The notes under the pieces are model-generated. The model saw nothing but the letters and a program-made list of their open reading frames with translations, ran no database searches and was not told where the DNA came from. From contig JACQPE010000083.1 of NCBI GenBank assembly GCA_016207685.1, forward strand, positions 1 through 47,096: 47,096 bases of DNA, in the 5' to 3' direction. How positions within the stretch are numbered: position 1 is the stretch's first letter; each line of letters opens with the position of its first letter. Below are positions 25,481-34,958 of this stretch, piece after piece. This stretch comes from Elusimicrobiota bacterium. Its GTDB lineage: Bacteria; Elusimicrobiota; Elusimicrobia; JACQPE01. The translations under genes and the position numbers were made by a program.

Positions 25481-26803
25481 TTACAAAACCGGCGTCGCGT
25501 GGCCGGCGGCCAGCACGCGTTCGGCCGCGGCCTTGCCATCTAAAACAGCTTCTTCCATGAAAGAGTATTTCCAAGCCCCATAGCGGCCGGTTGAAATAAT
25601 ATTTTGGCGCTCCAAAAATTCAAAGGCTTCCGGTAAAAACTTACGTCGCTTCTTGGTGTAGATGACATAAGCGGGAGCGATCCGCAGCCACCGGGCGACC
25701 ACGACCTCATCCACAGGCCGCATCCAACCCAATTCGCGAACCATGGAGATCACATGATCAAACATTCCTTTTTCATCAAACGACTCATCCTTCCGCCTGC
25801 TGAATTCGCAATAATAAGAGCTCGTTCCGGGCAAGGCCAGCGCGGGCGCAAAATTGCTTGAAATGCCGATGCGGTAAAAACGAAACTTGTTCTCCGGAAA
25901 ATAAACCCAATGTTTATCGGTCGGCTTGGGGTTGCTTAGGCCCAAATTAAGATTATAAACAACCGTATACTTTAAGGCCTCGCCCCGCGCGCGATCCAAG
26001 CGTTCAGGAATCCGCGGCCGCATTTTTTCAAGGAGCTCATGCAAGGGGATGGTGGAAATGAGCCAATCATAAGGATAGCTCCGGCCGTCAGAGGCCGCCA
26101 CTTCGCGGCGCTCCCAGTGAATTTCGATCGCTTGCGTATTTAAAAAAAGCCGGCTTTGATTAAGCCCTGCGGCCATGGCATCAGGAAGCCCTTGAATGCC
26201 GCCTTCTTTGGGATAGAAAAAAGTCGCATTGTATCCAAAAAATTTTTTTTGATCCGTCAGGGCTCCGTAAAGAACTTCCTCGCGCGATGGGATGGGAACG
26301 AAATCTCGAATCCATTCGGTCGTCATTTTTTTCAAATCAATGCGCCATAGCTTGCTGTTATAGGGCAGCATAAAATAACGCGAAATGCCCTTGCCGAATG
26401 TTTGCAGGCACCAACGCTCAAAACTGGGGTCTTTAACCGGTTTCAAACCCCGATCGCGCGCTTGCAGGAACGCCACCAGACACTCGCGCACGACTTTCGG
26501 CGGCAGGCCGAAAGTATTCGCTTGATATGGGTAACGCGTAAAAACGCCGTTGGAAAAAATCCATGAATCGCGCTTCAAATGCAAAAGCTTGTCTTTGAGC
26601 AAATTTTCAATGAGCCAGCCCTTGGTGTAGGGATGGTGCATGTGCAGCAAGTGGCCCGTCTTATCAAAAGTGAACCCCTTGACCCGGTCCGAGCCCGCCA
26701 AGCCGCCCACTTTTAAATTTTTCTCCAAGATCGTCCAATCCTTTTGAAGATGATGCGCGGCAGATAGCCCGCAAAGTCCCGCGCCCAAAATCAAAACGCC
26801 CAT
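25481..26803 (-). CDS. FAD-dependent oxidoreductase (amine oxidase / UDP-galactopyranose-mutase-like)
   Basis: The N-terminus GVLILGAGLCGLSAAHHLQ is a dinucleotide-binding fold for FAD, with GGLAGS a little later as in protoporphyrinogen-oxidase and UDP-galactopyranose-mutase relatives. The C-terminal GRYGAWKYSFMEEAVLDGKA closes the FAD site. In polysaccharide clusters these enzymes modify nucleotide sugars or lipid-linked glycans. The exact substrate is not readable. It begins just downstream of the WecA-like gene and is followed by the GT4. Confidence 0.88.
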   Translation of the reverse strand: MGVLILGAGLCGLSAAHHLQKDWTILEKNLKVGGLAGSDRVKGFTFDKTGHLLHMHHPYTKGWLIENLLKDKLLHLKRDSWIFSNGVFTRYPYQANTFGLPPKVVRECLVAFLQARDRGLKPVKDPSFERWCLQTFGKGISRYFMLPYNSKLWRIDLKKMTTEWIRDFVPIPSREEVLYGALTDQKKFFGYNATFFYPKEGGIQGLPDAMAAGLNQSRLFLNTQAIEIHWERREVAASDGRSYPYDWLISTIPLHELLEKMRPRIPERLDRARGEALKYTVVYNLNLGLSNPKPTDKHWVYFPENKFRFYRIGISSNFAPALALPGTSSYYCEFSRRKDESFDEKGMFDHVISMVRELGWMRPVDEVVVARWLRIAPAYVIYTKKRRKFLPEAFEFLERQNIISTGRYGAWKYSFMEEAVLDGKAAAERVLAAGHATPVL

Positions 26804-26804
26804 C

Positions 26805-27839
26805 TTAATGACGCTCTCCGTGTTTCATTTGAATCCTTGTCAATCGGCGCGCGATCACCCACAAACACAAAAATAATAATGCGTAAATGCCCAAAGCCTT
26901 GGCGTCATCGTCAACCCTGGTTAACATGAAAGCCGCCAGCGACAAAACAAGGGTTCCCGATCCCATGACTAAAACGATATTTTTTTCGGAGAGGCCCACC
27001 ATTTGAAGCCGATGGGCGATATGGTCGCGGCTCCCCCTGAATGGATTCATCCCCTGTTTCACGCGAATGTAGATAAGAAACAGCGTTTCAAAAATGGGAA
27101 CGCCTAAGATCAAAATAGGAGCATAAACCGCGAGTGGATTTTTTGTTGAATAGGAGCACCCCAGCGCCAGCACCGCGAGAATATATCCCAAGGTCAAACT
27201 TCCGCTATCCCCCATAAAAACTTTACCCTTGGCTTTAAAATTATGCGGTAGAAATCCCAGCGTTGCGCCTAGGAGCGTAGCGGCCAGAATGTTGACATAA
27301 ATTTCCTCCGATGGAAATCCGATGGCCAAAAAGCTGGCGGCCGCTATCGCAGCCTGGGTCGCGGCCAAGCCGTCTAAAATATCGATAAGATTAAGCGCAT
27401 TGGCCACGCCCACAATCCAAATGACCGACAAAATCGCCGCCAAATAAGGCGGTGAAAAAAAATGAATTCGTATCGAAGCCACCACCAAAAGCAAAGCGGC
27501 GGCTATTTGAAATAGAAACTTCCACCGGTAGGAAATTCCTCCAGGCATCGTGTCATCGGCAAGGCCCAGCGTAAAAATACCGGCCATGCCAAAAAGAATG
27601 TAACGGAAATTGCGGATAGTTCCCGTGGGATAATGCGTCAAGAAACGCGTCGCCACCAGCACGATCATCATGGAGAAAAAAATGGCGACCCCCCCGATGC
27701 GCGGCGTGGGCTCGGTGTGGGTTTTTAAACGCCGGTCCGGCATATCGTAAAGGCCGAGACGAAACGCCACCCCTCTCGTTAGCGGCGTCAGCAAAAAACT
27801 TAAGGCAAAAGAGCTGGCAATAATGAGTAAATAAACCAT
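26805..27839 (-). CDS. WecA/MraY-family undecaprenyl-phosphate sugar-1-phosphate transferase
   Basis: A polytopic membrane transferase that starts lipid-linked glycan synthesis by moving a sugar phosphate (GlcNAc or similar) to undecaprenyl phosphate. Signatures are TPRIGGVAIFFSMM, GLADDT, the catalytic-loop NALNLIDILDGLAA, and VFMGDSGSLTLGY, with the C-terminal RDHIAHRL expected for WecA/TagO. ATG 27839 is preferred to the longer frame because it begins the first membrane helix and avoids overlap with the heparinase gene; the Shine-Dalgarno is weak. Confidence 0.93.
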   Translation of the reverse strand: MVYLLIIASSFALSFLLTPLTRGVAFRLGLYDMPDRRLKTHTEPTPRIGGVAIFFSMMIVLVATRFLTHYPTGTIRNFRYILFGMAGIFTLGLADDTMPGGISYRWKFLFQIAAALLLVVASIRIHFFSPPYLAAILSVIWIVGVANALNLIDILDGLAATQAAIAAASFLAIGFPSEEIYVNILAATLLGATLGFLPHNFKAKGKVFMGDSGSLTLGYILAVLALGCSYSTKNPLAVYAPILILGVPIFETLFLIYIRVKQGMNPFRGSRDHIAHRLQMVGLSEKNIVLVMGSGTLVLSLAAFMLTRVDDDAKALGIYALLFLCLWVIARRLTRIQMKHGERH

Positions 27840-27861
27840 CTGATCATCATAGATAACATCG

Positions 27862-29997
27862 TTAATTGGCGCCAGGCAGCTCATGAATGACAATTTCAAA
27901 TTGCGTTGGGATGGCGGTTTGAATTTTAGCTTTTAGTTTGATCGTCTTGATAAAAACGCCAAATTCGGGTGAAAACAAACCATCCGCAACTTCCAAGGGA
28001 AAAGGCGCCGATATTTCATAACGCCTCCCCCTGGGTGTTATCAGCACGGCCTTGCCTGCGCCTGCAAAACCCAATGAAATGTCTGGGGCAAGAACAAAAT
28101 TCCATTGCAAAGACGCTTCGTCCCCCTCATTCTTATGCAAAACGACAACCCGGTCGGACAACGTCAATCGAAGCAGCGCGCCGGCCGGATCAAAAATAAA
28201 ATTTCGGCGATGAATAAAACCTCCGGGGAGGCGCAAGTAACCATCATGCTCTCCCATAAATCGCCAAATGGACGTTTTTTCATCTAAATTAACGGCAACA
28301 GCGTTGGGATTTTTGACATGCGGCTCCAGGGCGAAAGGGCCGCCAAATTCATTCTGTTCGACATCATTAATGATAAGCGTATTATGGGACCCAGTTGACC
28401 GAAGTTCGTTACGAATGGAACGGTCGCGTAAATAAACCCCCGTCCCGGGATCCACAATGATATCTTCTCCATAAGCGGTCAAATGAAACGAAAGCCGGTC
28501 ATTGTGCGCATGCCCTCCCCTGTCGTGGGGTCCATTGCGGCCATTGCTCACTAACAGCAAATGCCCTCTTTTATAATGGGCGCACGAATAAAGGCCCCCT
28601 TGGGATAACTCCCGCGCAATGACGGCTCGGGATTCGATTTCCTGAAATTCGCCGGACTTTTTTTTGGAATCAAGCCATTGACGCCAAGTCACCCATGCGC
28701 GAGGCCCCAAAAGCCATAGGGCTTCCGGGGCTAAGTCATTATCCCGGCCTTCAAAAAAATTTGGATCGTTAAAAGCCAAGGCCCCCAAGCTGATCAAATA
28801 GGAATAGTCCAAGATCGGTCGCTCCGGAGCAAATCCCCAAAGTCTTCCGGAATCATTATCGCCGACCTGGACGGTCCGGCCATTGGACTTCATAAAAACA
28901 TCAATAGCCCTAATCATTGATTTAACGCGCCCGCCAAAGGCTGCCGGCATTTTCTCGTCCCGCATCAAGAGCCAGGAGGCCAAAAAAAACTCCGTCGCTA
29001 AACGGTGATAGCTCGTTGAACCCTCAAAATCCATCCCATCGTGAAATACCTGAAGGTCCAACTGCCGAAATAAACCTTGGCGGGCAAAATCGGCCCAATT
29101 TTGAGACGCCTGAAAATACGGATAGCAAACACTAATGTAGGCAAGACCGGTTAAATCTCCCAGCAAATGGTTCGTGGGCAACTCGAGATTCTTAAGAATA
29201 TGGGCGCCATGATGATAACTAAATGCCATTAACATTTCATTGACCCTGGGCTGGGTATTGAGCCATTCATCACCCAGCAAAGAAATGGCGGACAGGACAT
29301 TTGCGGCTCGCAAACCCACATCCATCGTGCATGCCCAATTGACCCCAAAGCCCGGTGGATTATGCCGGCACCAGTCTAAAAATTGCGCCGCGATCTCATC
29401 GGCATACTCCCGCTCGCCTGTTAAAACATGGGCTTGGGCCAGCGTAACAAAATGCGCCATGCGCGAAAGTTCCCATGGCAACTTGACATCAATGCCGTCC
29501 AATGATTCATAATCGCAATCAAGATAAACCCGCCCGGGCTCCCACCGGTGCGGATGAACCCAATCGTAATGCCAAGGAAGATACGTCGGCACATGATGAA
29601 ACCGCTCCGCGAGTTCTAGGGATAATTTTTTTAAATCACGCCCATGCGGCTCGAGAAGCCGATAACGCCCGGACAAGTGCTCCTTGGCTCGCCCAATAAT
29701 CGCCCCGGCATGGACGGGAAATTCTTGATGAATGAGCGCAACGAGCTCCGATTTTTGATTTAAAGGCCAAAACACCCACCGTGGAGAAAGGCTTTTGGGA
29801 GCTTGTTCTCGCGCTTGCGGCAAAAGCGCCCAACGCAACCGGCTCCGGCTTAACCAGCTTGTCAAACCCGCCTTTTGAAGCGCCCGCAAATACTCTCGGG
29901 CGGCCAACAAACGTATTTTTTTAGCGGCCTTTAATGCCAATAACCGCCATGGCTGGCGCCCATGTTTAAGGTAGCGCTGTTCCTGGCCCAACACCAA
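27862..29997 (-). CDS. Heparinase II/III-like protein
   Basis: The central alpha-helical toroid (about residues 150-400, e.g. FVTLAQAHVLTGEREYADEI, NWACTMDVGLRAANVL) is followed by a beta-sandwich domain with DRGGHAHNDRLSFHL, typical of polysaccharide lyases and epimerase-like relatives. No signal peptide was seen, so it may act in the cytoplasm, perhaps on a nucleotide- or lipid-linked uronic-acid glycan. Relatives often sit beside bi-domain oxidoreductases in surface-glycan loci, as here. The start is TTG 29997 or GTG 29994, four to seven bases after the previous stop. Confidence 0.88.
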   Translation of the reverse strand: MVLGQEQRYLKHGRQPWRLLALKAAKKIRLLAAREYLRALQKAGLTSWLSRSRLRWALLPQAREQAPKSLSPRWVFWPLNQKSELVALIHQEFPVHAGAIIGRAKEHLSGRYRLLEPHGRDLKKLSLELAERFHHVPTYLPWHYDWVHPHRWEPGRVYLDCDYESLDGIDVKLPWELSRMAHFVTLAQAHVLTGEREYADEIAAQFLDWCRHNPPGFGVNWACTMDVGLRAANVLSAISLLGDEWLNTQPRVNEMLMAFSYHHGAHILKNLELPTNHLLGDLTGLAYISVCYPYFQASQNWADFARQGLFRQLDLQVFHDGMDFEGSTSYHRLATEFFLASWLLMRDEKMPAAFGGRVKSMIRAIDVFMKSNGRTVQVGDNDSGRLWGFAPERPILDYSYLISLGALAFNDPNFFEGRDNDLAPEALWLLGPRAWVTWRQWLDSKKKSGEFQEIESRAVIARELSQGGLYSCAHYKRGHLLLVSNGRNGPHDRGGHAHNDRLSFHLTAYGEDIIVDPGTGVYLRDRSIRNELRSTGSHNTLIINDVEQNEFGGPFALEPHVKNPNAVAVNLDEKTSIWRFMGEHDGYLRLPGGFIHRRNFIFDPAGALLRLTLSDRVVVLHKNEGDEASLQWNFVLAPDISLGFAGAGKAVLITPRGRRYEISAPFPLEVADGLFSPEFGVFIKTIKLKAKIQTAIPTQFEIVIHELPGAN

Positions 29998-30000
29998 AAT

Positions 30001-32160
30001 TTAAACGGAGGATACTCGCCTAATCTCTTGATCAATGAAAAACGTCAGGCGCGTCACGGCTGCGGCCTCATCAAATGAAATCAAGGGCGAAGGGCTGATC
30101 CCGCCAAAATACCTTGCCAGAAGGCGCCACTGCTCTTCGAATCCCTTGGCGGGCGCATCGCGCTCAATAGTAAAATCTTTCCCTCTCACATGCGCCTTGA
30201 GCCGCTTGAAATCCTCCAGCACGATGGCGCCATCGGTCCCGGTGATCTCAAGCCGCTCTTTCCCTAAAAATCCCGGCGAGCTTGCCTGATACTGGATAGT
30301 GGCCATGACATCTTGCGAATACCTTAATGTGACGATTAACGCGTCCGTCAAGTGGGTCGCGCCATTCAAAGAATTAGCCGAGCAATCACTGGGTCCCACC
30401 GATGGATCGAGTGTCGTCGAACCAATGAGATAACCAACCAAATCAATCATATGACAAAGCTCGCCGATCACCCGTCCGCCTTCGAGCGGCTCGTAAATCC
30501 AATGGGACGCAGGCAGGGACTCCGCGGCCACGCGATATTGAATCATCCAAGGCTTGCCAAGGTCTTTTAATTGAAACTTCAACTGCTGCACCAAAGGAGA
30601 GAATCTTCTATTAAACCCAATATGGAAAGGCGCCGGCTTATCGTGATAAACTCTTTCCAGGTTCTCCAAATCCCCAATCGTCACAGCCAACGGCTTTTCC
30701 AAAAAAACAGCCTTGCCGGCAGCCAGTGCCTCGCGCGCCAAGAGCGCGTGCGTTTGATGCCGCGTCGCAATCAACACGGCATTAACGCGCTGATCGGAAA
30801 AAATTTCAGCCGGACTCGAGCAGGCGCGAGCGCCGAATTTCCGGGCCGCTTGCCACGACTTCTCCGGATGGCGATTGCAAATGGCGCGGATTTCATAAAG
30901 TTCAGAAAGCTTAGAGAGCAACGGCAAATGGGTGCTTGAGGCAAACCCGCCGGCGCCAATGATGCCGAGCCCAATTCGGCCTCTTGGGCGCGCATTTACT
31001 TGAGGCGCGAGCGCCATAGGCTTATCTGCCTTGCGGCCGTTCGCGTAGCCATAGGTTAAGAGGGTTAAAATGGCCGCTTGAGATGCGCCGGGCGCCAACT
31101 GCGCATAGGCTTCTTCCGCCTTCTCTATGGGATAAACAGCCTGGACCAAAGAGTTCACATCGAGCCGCTTATCCGAAATTAATTCCAAATAACAGGCCAT
31201 GTTCCGCGCTGCGGTCCAGCGCACATAAGTCTCGGGATAGTCAACCCCGCGCTCTTCATAATCAGGGTCATAGCGGCCGGGACCATAAGAAACGGCGATA
31301 TTCAGTTTCAAATCTTTTTCATAAAACAAGGACCGCGGCAATGCCACGGGGACGTCGCCCAGAATGGTCAATCGTCCGCGTCTTCTTAAAATCCGCGCCG
31401 CAAATTCGATGGGGGCGGGATCCGCCGGGGCATGCAAAGCCAAAACAACGCCATCAACGCCATGCCCCCGGGTCCAGTCGAAAACTTGAGCCGGAGATGA
31501 CGCCGAGGGCTCCAAAAATTTCCAAATCCAGCCGCGCTCGTGAGCGAAGCTCAACCGGCGCGCATTGCGGTCGATACCAATGACGCGCGCTCCGGCCGCC
31601 CGAGATAGCTGGGCCGCGATTTGACCCAAAGCTCCCATGCCGACGATAGCGATCGTTTCTCCGAGACGCACATCAAGCTGGCGCAACGCATTAAGCGCAA
31701 TGGCGCCCAAAGTCGCGGTTGATGCTTCTTCGAAACTCACACCATGGGGAATTTTGACGCACAAACGGCTCGATGCCAAAATCTCTTCCGCGTGATGCGC
31801 AAACTGATTGCCGGAACACGCCACCCGGTCGCCGGGAGCAAAACCTGAAACTTGTCTCCCGCAAGCGACAACAATGCCGGCGGCGGAATAGCCCACGGGG
31901 TGTCCCATGTGTAATTTTTCACTGATTTTTTCCACAAGAGCGCCAATGCCCCGTTGTCGCCAATAATCCAACGCTTGCCTAAAACGATTCGAACTTTGGA
32001 CTGGATTAAAACCGGAGGAGACAATCAGCGCTTGTTCCGATCCAGGCGATAGAGCGGAGGCCAAAAGACGGACCTTGAGCTCATGATCGTCCGGCTCCCC
32101 AATCCCGGGGACCTCGCAAAGTCTAACCCGGCCGCCTTCAAGCAATAATTTTTTCATCAC
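30001..32160 (-). CDS. Bi-domain oxidoreductase: zinc alcohol-dehydrogenase-like plus Gfo/Idh/MocA
   Basis: A natural fusion. Residues ~1-370 are a medium-chain dehydrogenase-like domain (SPGSEQALI, HPVGYSAAGIV, AIVGMGALGQIAAQLSRAAG). Residues ~390-719 are a Gfo/Idh/MocA dehydrogenase (GLGIIGAGGFASSTHLPLL, with the catalytic-region EKPLAV and GGRVIGELCHMIDL). Such two-part enzymes accompany heparinase-like proteins in exopolysaccharide and lipopolysaccharide clusters and are thought to modify a sugar or sugar-linked substrate. The start is ATG 32160 (ATGATG), overlapping the flippase-like gene by 23 bp. Confidence 0.92.
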   Translation of the reverse strand: MMKKLLLEGGRVRLCEVPGIGEPDDHELKVRLLASALSPGSEQALIVSSGFNPVQSSNRFRQALDYWRQRGIGALVEKISEKLHMGHPVGYSAAGIVVACGRQVSGFAPGDRVACSGNQFAHHAEEILASSRLCVKIPHGVSFEEASTATLGAIALNALRQLDVRLGETIAIVGMGALGQIAAQLSRAAGARVIGIDRNARRLSFAHERGWIWKFLEPSASSPAQVFDWTRGHGVDGVVLALHAPADPAPIEFAARILRRRGRLTILGDVPVALPRSLFYEKDLKLNIAVSYGPGRYDPDYEERGVDYPETYVRWTAARNMACYLELISDKRLDVNSLVQAVYPIEKAEEAYAQLAPGASQAAILTLLTYGYANGRKADKPMALAPQVNARPRGRIGLGIIGAGGFASSTHLPLLSKLSELYEIRAICNRHPEKSWQAARKFGARACSSPAEIFSDQRVNAVLIATRHQTHALLAREALAAGKAVFLEKPLAVTIGDLENLERVYHDKPAPFHIGFNRRFSPLVQQLKFQLKDLGKPWMIQYRVAAESLPASHWIYEPLEGGRVIGELCHMIDLVGYLIGSTTLDPSVGPSDCSANSLNGATHLTDALIVTLRYSQDVMATIQYQASSPGFLGKERLEITGTDGAIVLEDFKRLKAHVRGKDFTIERDAPAKGFEEQWRLLARYFGGISPSPLISFDEAAAVTRLTFFIDQEIRRVSSV

Positions 32161-33145
32161 CAGCGCCCTTTAATTCTACCTCTTGAGCGGCCAAAGGCGC
32201 CGCCATCGCCTCCCAAATAAGAGCCCCGACCACTGATGCCGTTAACGACAAATAAATCGTCGCATGAAGAACCAGGAGCATGGCCAGCGACTGTTCCTTG
32301 GCGAATCCCATTTGACCCAATGTCCATGACCCCATCAACTCATAAATGCCGATAGCGCCGGGACTCACCGATGAGGCATAAGCCATCGCCAAGACAGCCT
32401 GGGTGAACACCATCTGAGGAAAAGTTAATGTGATGCCGAACCCCCTGCTGATTAAACCCAATTGCAGCACATCAAATAACCAAATGGTCAGGGCCGTCCC
32501 CAGGGCCACGGCAACGCGTCCCCGGAGCCGTTCAGCCAAACGGCGCCAACCTTGAACAATATCGTCACGTTTTGACATGAGCTTAGTGCGCCAGGCTCCT
32601 ATATCAAAAATTAACGCAATAACCGCAACGATAACGAAAAATCCGAGGATCAACGCCAGCATCAGCACGGCCCTCCCCCGGTCCTGGACCGTGCCGGCAA
32701 CCCCCTCGAACCACAAATAAAAAAGTCCGGTATTTGTTAAAAAAGCGAAAGCCAAAAGAATTAAGAGGCATAAAACATCAAGCATCCGCTCAACTGCCAC
32801 GGCCAAACCTGAGGCCAGAATCCCTGACTTCAAGTTCTTAACCAAATAAAAAACTTTGATCCCCTCTCCCACCCGCAGAGGAATAACCGCATTGGCCCCC
32901 AAGCCAATGGTCATGGCCCGCGCGCATGGAGCCCAATAGCGCCATTGGCCGCTGATAATCCATGACATTCTAAAACCACGAAACAACATGCCTGCCATCA
33001 TCATGGCTGCCATAAGAACCGGCCGCCACCAAGCAAGCTCTGCAATCTGACCACGCAGATCGCTCCAAGGCATCCGCCGCAGCGCCAGCCATAAAAATAA
33101 GACCCCGAGCGCAACGCTAATGATTGCTCGAAAAATCTTCCGCAT
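32138..33145 (-). CDS. Flippase-like (UPF0104/LPG-synthase TM) membrane protein
   Basis: An integral-membrane protein with about eight hydrophobic segments and the UPF0104/AglD-type pattern, including GLGANAVIPLRVGEGIKVFYL and SPGAIGIYELMGSWTL. The family is related to the membrane part of lysylphosphatidylglycerol synthases and often accompanies lipid-linked glycan synthesis. ATG 33145 overlaps the preceding glycosyltransferase stop by one base (TAATG), supporting this start and translational coupling. Confidence 0.88.
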   Translation of the reverse strand: MRKIFRAIISVALGVLFLWLALRRMPWSDLRGQIAELAWWRPVLMAAMMMAGMLFRGFRMSWIISGQWRYWAPCARAMTIGLGANAVIPLRVGEGIKVFYLVKNLKSGILASGLAVAVERMLDVLCLLILLAFAFLTNTGLFYLWFEGVAGTVQDRGRAVLMLALILGFFVIVAVIALIFDIGAWRTKLMSKRDDIVQGWRRLAERLRGRVAVALGTALTIWLFDVLQLGLISRGFGITLTFPQMVFTQAVLAMAYASSVSPGAIGIYELMGSWTLGQMGFAKEQSLAMLLVLHATIYLSLTASVVGALIWEAMAAPLAAQEVELKGAGDEKIIA

Positions 33146-33882
33146 TAGCCTCTCATCAAAAGTTTCGTGTAATCCGCCATGGACCGCGCCCATCGGAAGC
33201 CGCTGGCCGATCGCTTAAGTCCGTAATCGAGCATTAGCGGAATCTCCCTAACCCGCGCGTCCAAGACCGCGGCGCGCAAAAGAATCTCAAGTTGTATGCC
33301 GAATCCATTTTGGGACAGCGGCTTCTCCCGGTTCTCTAGAATTCTTTTGATAAAATCCCCCCGGTACGCGCGGAATCCGCAAGTTAAATCCCCTATCCCG
33401 CCCAAAAGCCGATAACGATAACGAAAAATAGCGCGCGCCATGGATGCCACACGGGAACGCAATAAGGGCATCCCGATCTCGCCTGATCCTTCCCCGGCAA
33501 AACGCGAAGCGATCACCAGATCAGCCCGGCCGTCATGGATCATTTGAACCATAGCCGGAATCATCGCCGCCGGATGCGTTCCATCGGCATCAAGCGTGAC
33601 GACGGCATCCGAAAAACCAAGATCGGGCCGAAGCCGATTAAAAATCTCACGCAAACTTGCTCCCAAGCCTTTATTTGTTTGATGACGAATAAGCTCAATC
33701 GGCATCTTGGACTGAAATGGCGCGGCAGCATCATAAGTTCTGTCCGATGACGCATCATCAACAAAAATAACACGCCAAGGCCTTTCCCTGCTTATTTCCG
33801 CAAAATTTTGAAGAAGGCGCCCGATCGCGGCCTCTTCATTATAGGCGCACAAAGCAATAATAATCGCCGGGTCAGCATCCAT
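33145..33882 (-). CDS. Glycosyltransferase family 2
   Basis: A GT-A fold transferase. The N-terminal ALCAYNEEAAIGRLL is the family opening. VIFVDDASSDRT binds the nucleotide, TLDADGTHPAAMIP contains the DxD-type metal motif, and GGIGDLTCGFRAY is the acceptor-side signature of dolichyl-phosphate-mannose-synthase-like enzymes. There is no membrane segment at the C-terminus, so a soluble polyprenyl-phosphate glycosyltransferase is likely. An alternative start at 33900 lies inside a dispersed repeat, and 33882 is preferred. The gene ends on the flippase-like gene. Confidence 0.93.
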   Translation of the reverse strand: MDADPAIIIALCAYNEEAAIGRLLQNFAEISRERPWRVIFVDDASSDRTYDAAAPFQSKMPIELIRHQTNKGLGASLREIFNRLRPDLGFSDAVVTLDADGTHPAAMIPAMVQMIHDGRADLVIASRFAGEGSGEIGMPLLRSRVASMARAIFRYRYRLLGGIGDLTCGFRAYRGDFIKRILENREKPLSQNGFGIQLEILLRAAVLDARVREIPLMLDYGLKRSASGFRWARSMADYTKLLMRG

Positions 33883-33890
33883 AGGAATCT

Positions 33891-34010
33891 TGAATTTCAA
33901 ATGTCGAATGTCGAATTACGAAATCAGAAAAATTTCGAATTTCGAATTTCAAATTTCGAATTAAGGAAGTCCCCTTATTCGTCATTTAAAATTCGTCATT
34001 CGACATTTCC
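33891..34010 (+). repeat. Dispersed AT-rich palindromic repeat, copy A
   Basis: Arms of near-tandem ATGTCGAAT-like units flank a short core. The 51-bp part at 33957-34007 (CGAATTAAGGAAG ... TTCGACATT) matches the reverse complement of 38852-38902 inside pilP at roughly four of five positions. The copy sits between two glycosyltransferase genes and supplies the last codons and stop of the gene at 33996-34958. The variable arms with a constant core suggest a spreading palindromic element. Confidence 0.75.
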
Positions 34011-34958
34011 GAGGACTGTCTTTTTCTCAACATGATACGTTTTCACGGTTGAGGTCGCCATAAAGTTGCGCACCGTCAAGTCCGCCAACACTCCCAAAAA
34101 TAAAAAAAATAGAGAGCTGCATGCCAAAAAAAGTCCCAAAAAGAACAAAGGCGAAATCCATTCCCCCCCCAAAATCAATTTCCTAAAAATAACGAAAGTT
34201 TCAAGCCCTCCGGCCGCCAAAAAAAGCCCCGCGGCCGCCGAACCAAAAAGGTGCATTGGTCGCGTCATATAGGAAAAATAAAATTCCAATAAAATAGCGT
34301 CCAGCACGACTTTCCAAATTCGCGGAATCAAGGCATAGTTAGACCGTCCCGCCACGCGCCGGCGATGGCGCACCGGAATCTCCACGAGGCGAGCCCCGCT
34401 CCAGACCAAATAAGCCGGTAAAAGCCGGTGCATTTCACCCATAATAGGGAGCTTTTCAAGCGCTTTCCTTTTATACGCGCGCAAGGTGCAGCCGGAATCA
34501 TGAAGTTCCACATGGGCGATGGCGCCGATTAGCCTATTGGCTGCTCGCGAGATTACGCTGCGCAACCAGTCATCCTGGCGGCTTTGGCGCCATCCACAAA
34601 CGACATCCGCGTCATCGCCAAGCTTTTCAATAAGCGCCGGAATATCCGCCGGGTCATTTTGGCGGTCGCCGTCAATGGTGACAACGATTTCGCCGCGGGC
34701 ATGTTCAAGCCCGCAAGCCAAAGCAGCCGACTGGCCAAAATGGCGCCTCATCTTAAGATAAACGCAGACGCCGCCCCGCGGTTGAAGAGCAAGGACTTCC
34801 TCTTCTGTTTTGTCCGTGCTCCCATCATTGACCCAGAGAATCTCCCAATTTCCACCGGCTGAACATACGGCCGCAATCTCGTTAAACAAGGGCCTGATAT
34901 TAGGCCCCTCGTTATGCACCGGAATAATGATTGAAATCATCGGGTTTTCTTGTCTCAT
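33996..34958 (-). CDS. Polyprenyl-phosphate glycosyltransferase with two C-terminal membrane helices (GT2)
   Basis: GT2 of the ArnC/GtrB/dolichol-phosphate type. The opening is ISIIIPVHNEGPNIRPL, then ILWVNDGSTDKTEE, TIDGDRQNDPADIP (metal site) and the acceptor signature HDSGCTLRAYKRKALEKLP. Two hydrophobic segments near residues 230-260 and 270-300 anchor it in the inner membrane. It likely makes undecaprenyl-phosphate sugar for a periplasmic transferase. ATG 34958 overlaps the previous stop (TAATG). The last residues (about VLGNVE) come from a dispersed repeat. Confidence 0.94.
   Translation of the reverse strand: MRQENPMISIIIPVHNEGPNIRPLFNEIAAVCSAGGNWEILWVNDGSTDKTEEEVLALQPRGGVCVYLKMRRHFGQSAALACGLEHARGEIVVTIDGDRQNDPADIPALIEKLGDDADVVCGWRQSRQDDWLRSVISRAANRLIGAIAHVELHDSGCTLRAYKRKALEKLPIMGEMHRLLPAYLVWSGARLVEIPVRHRRRVAGRSNYALIPRIWKVVLDAILLEFYFSYMTRPMHLFGSAAAGLFLAAGGLETFVIFRKLILGGEWISPLFFLGLFLACSSLFFLFLGVLADLTVRNFMATSTVKTYHVEKKTVLGNVE

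Noticed and set aside
33891-34010. CRISPR array
   Set aside because: The units are 8-9 bp and imperfect, without spacers of constant length; no cas genes are present.
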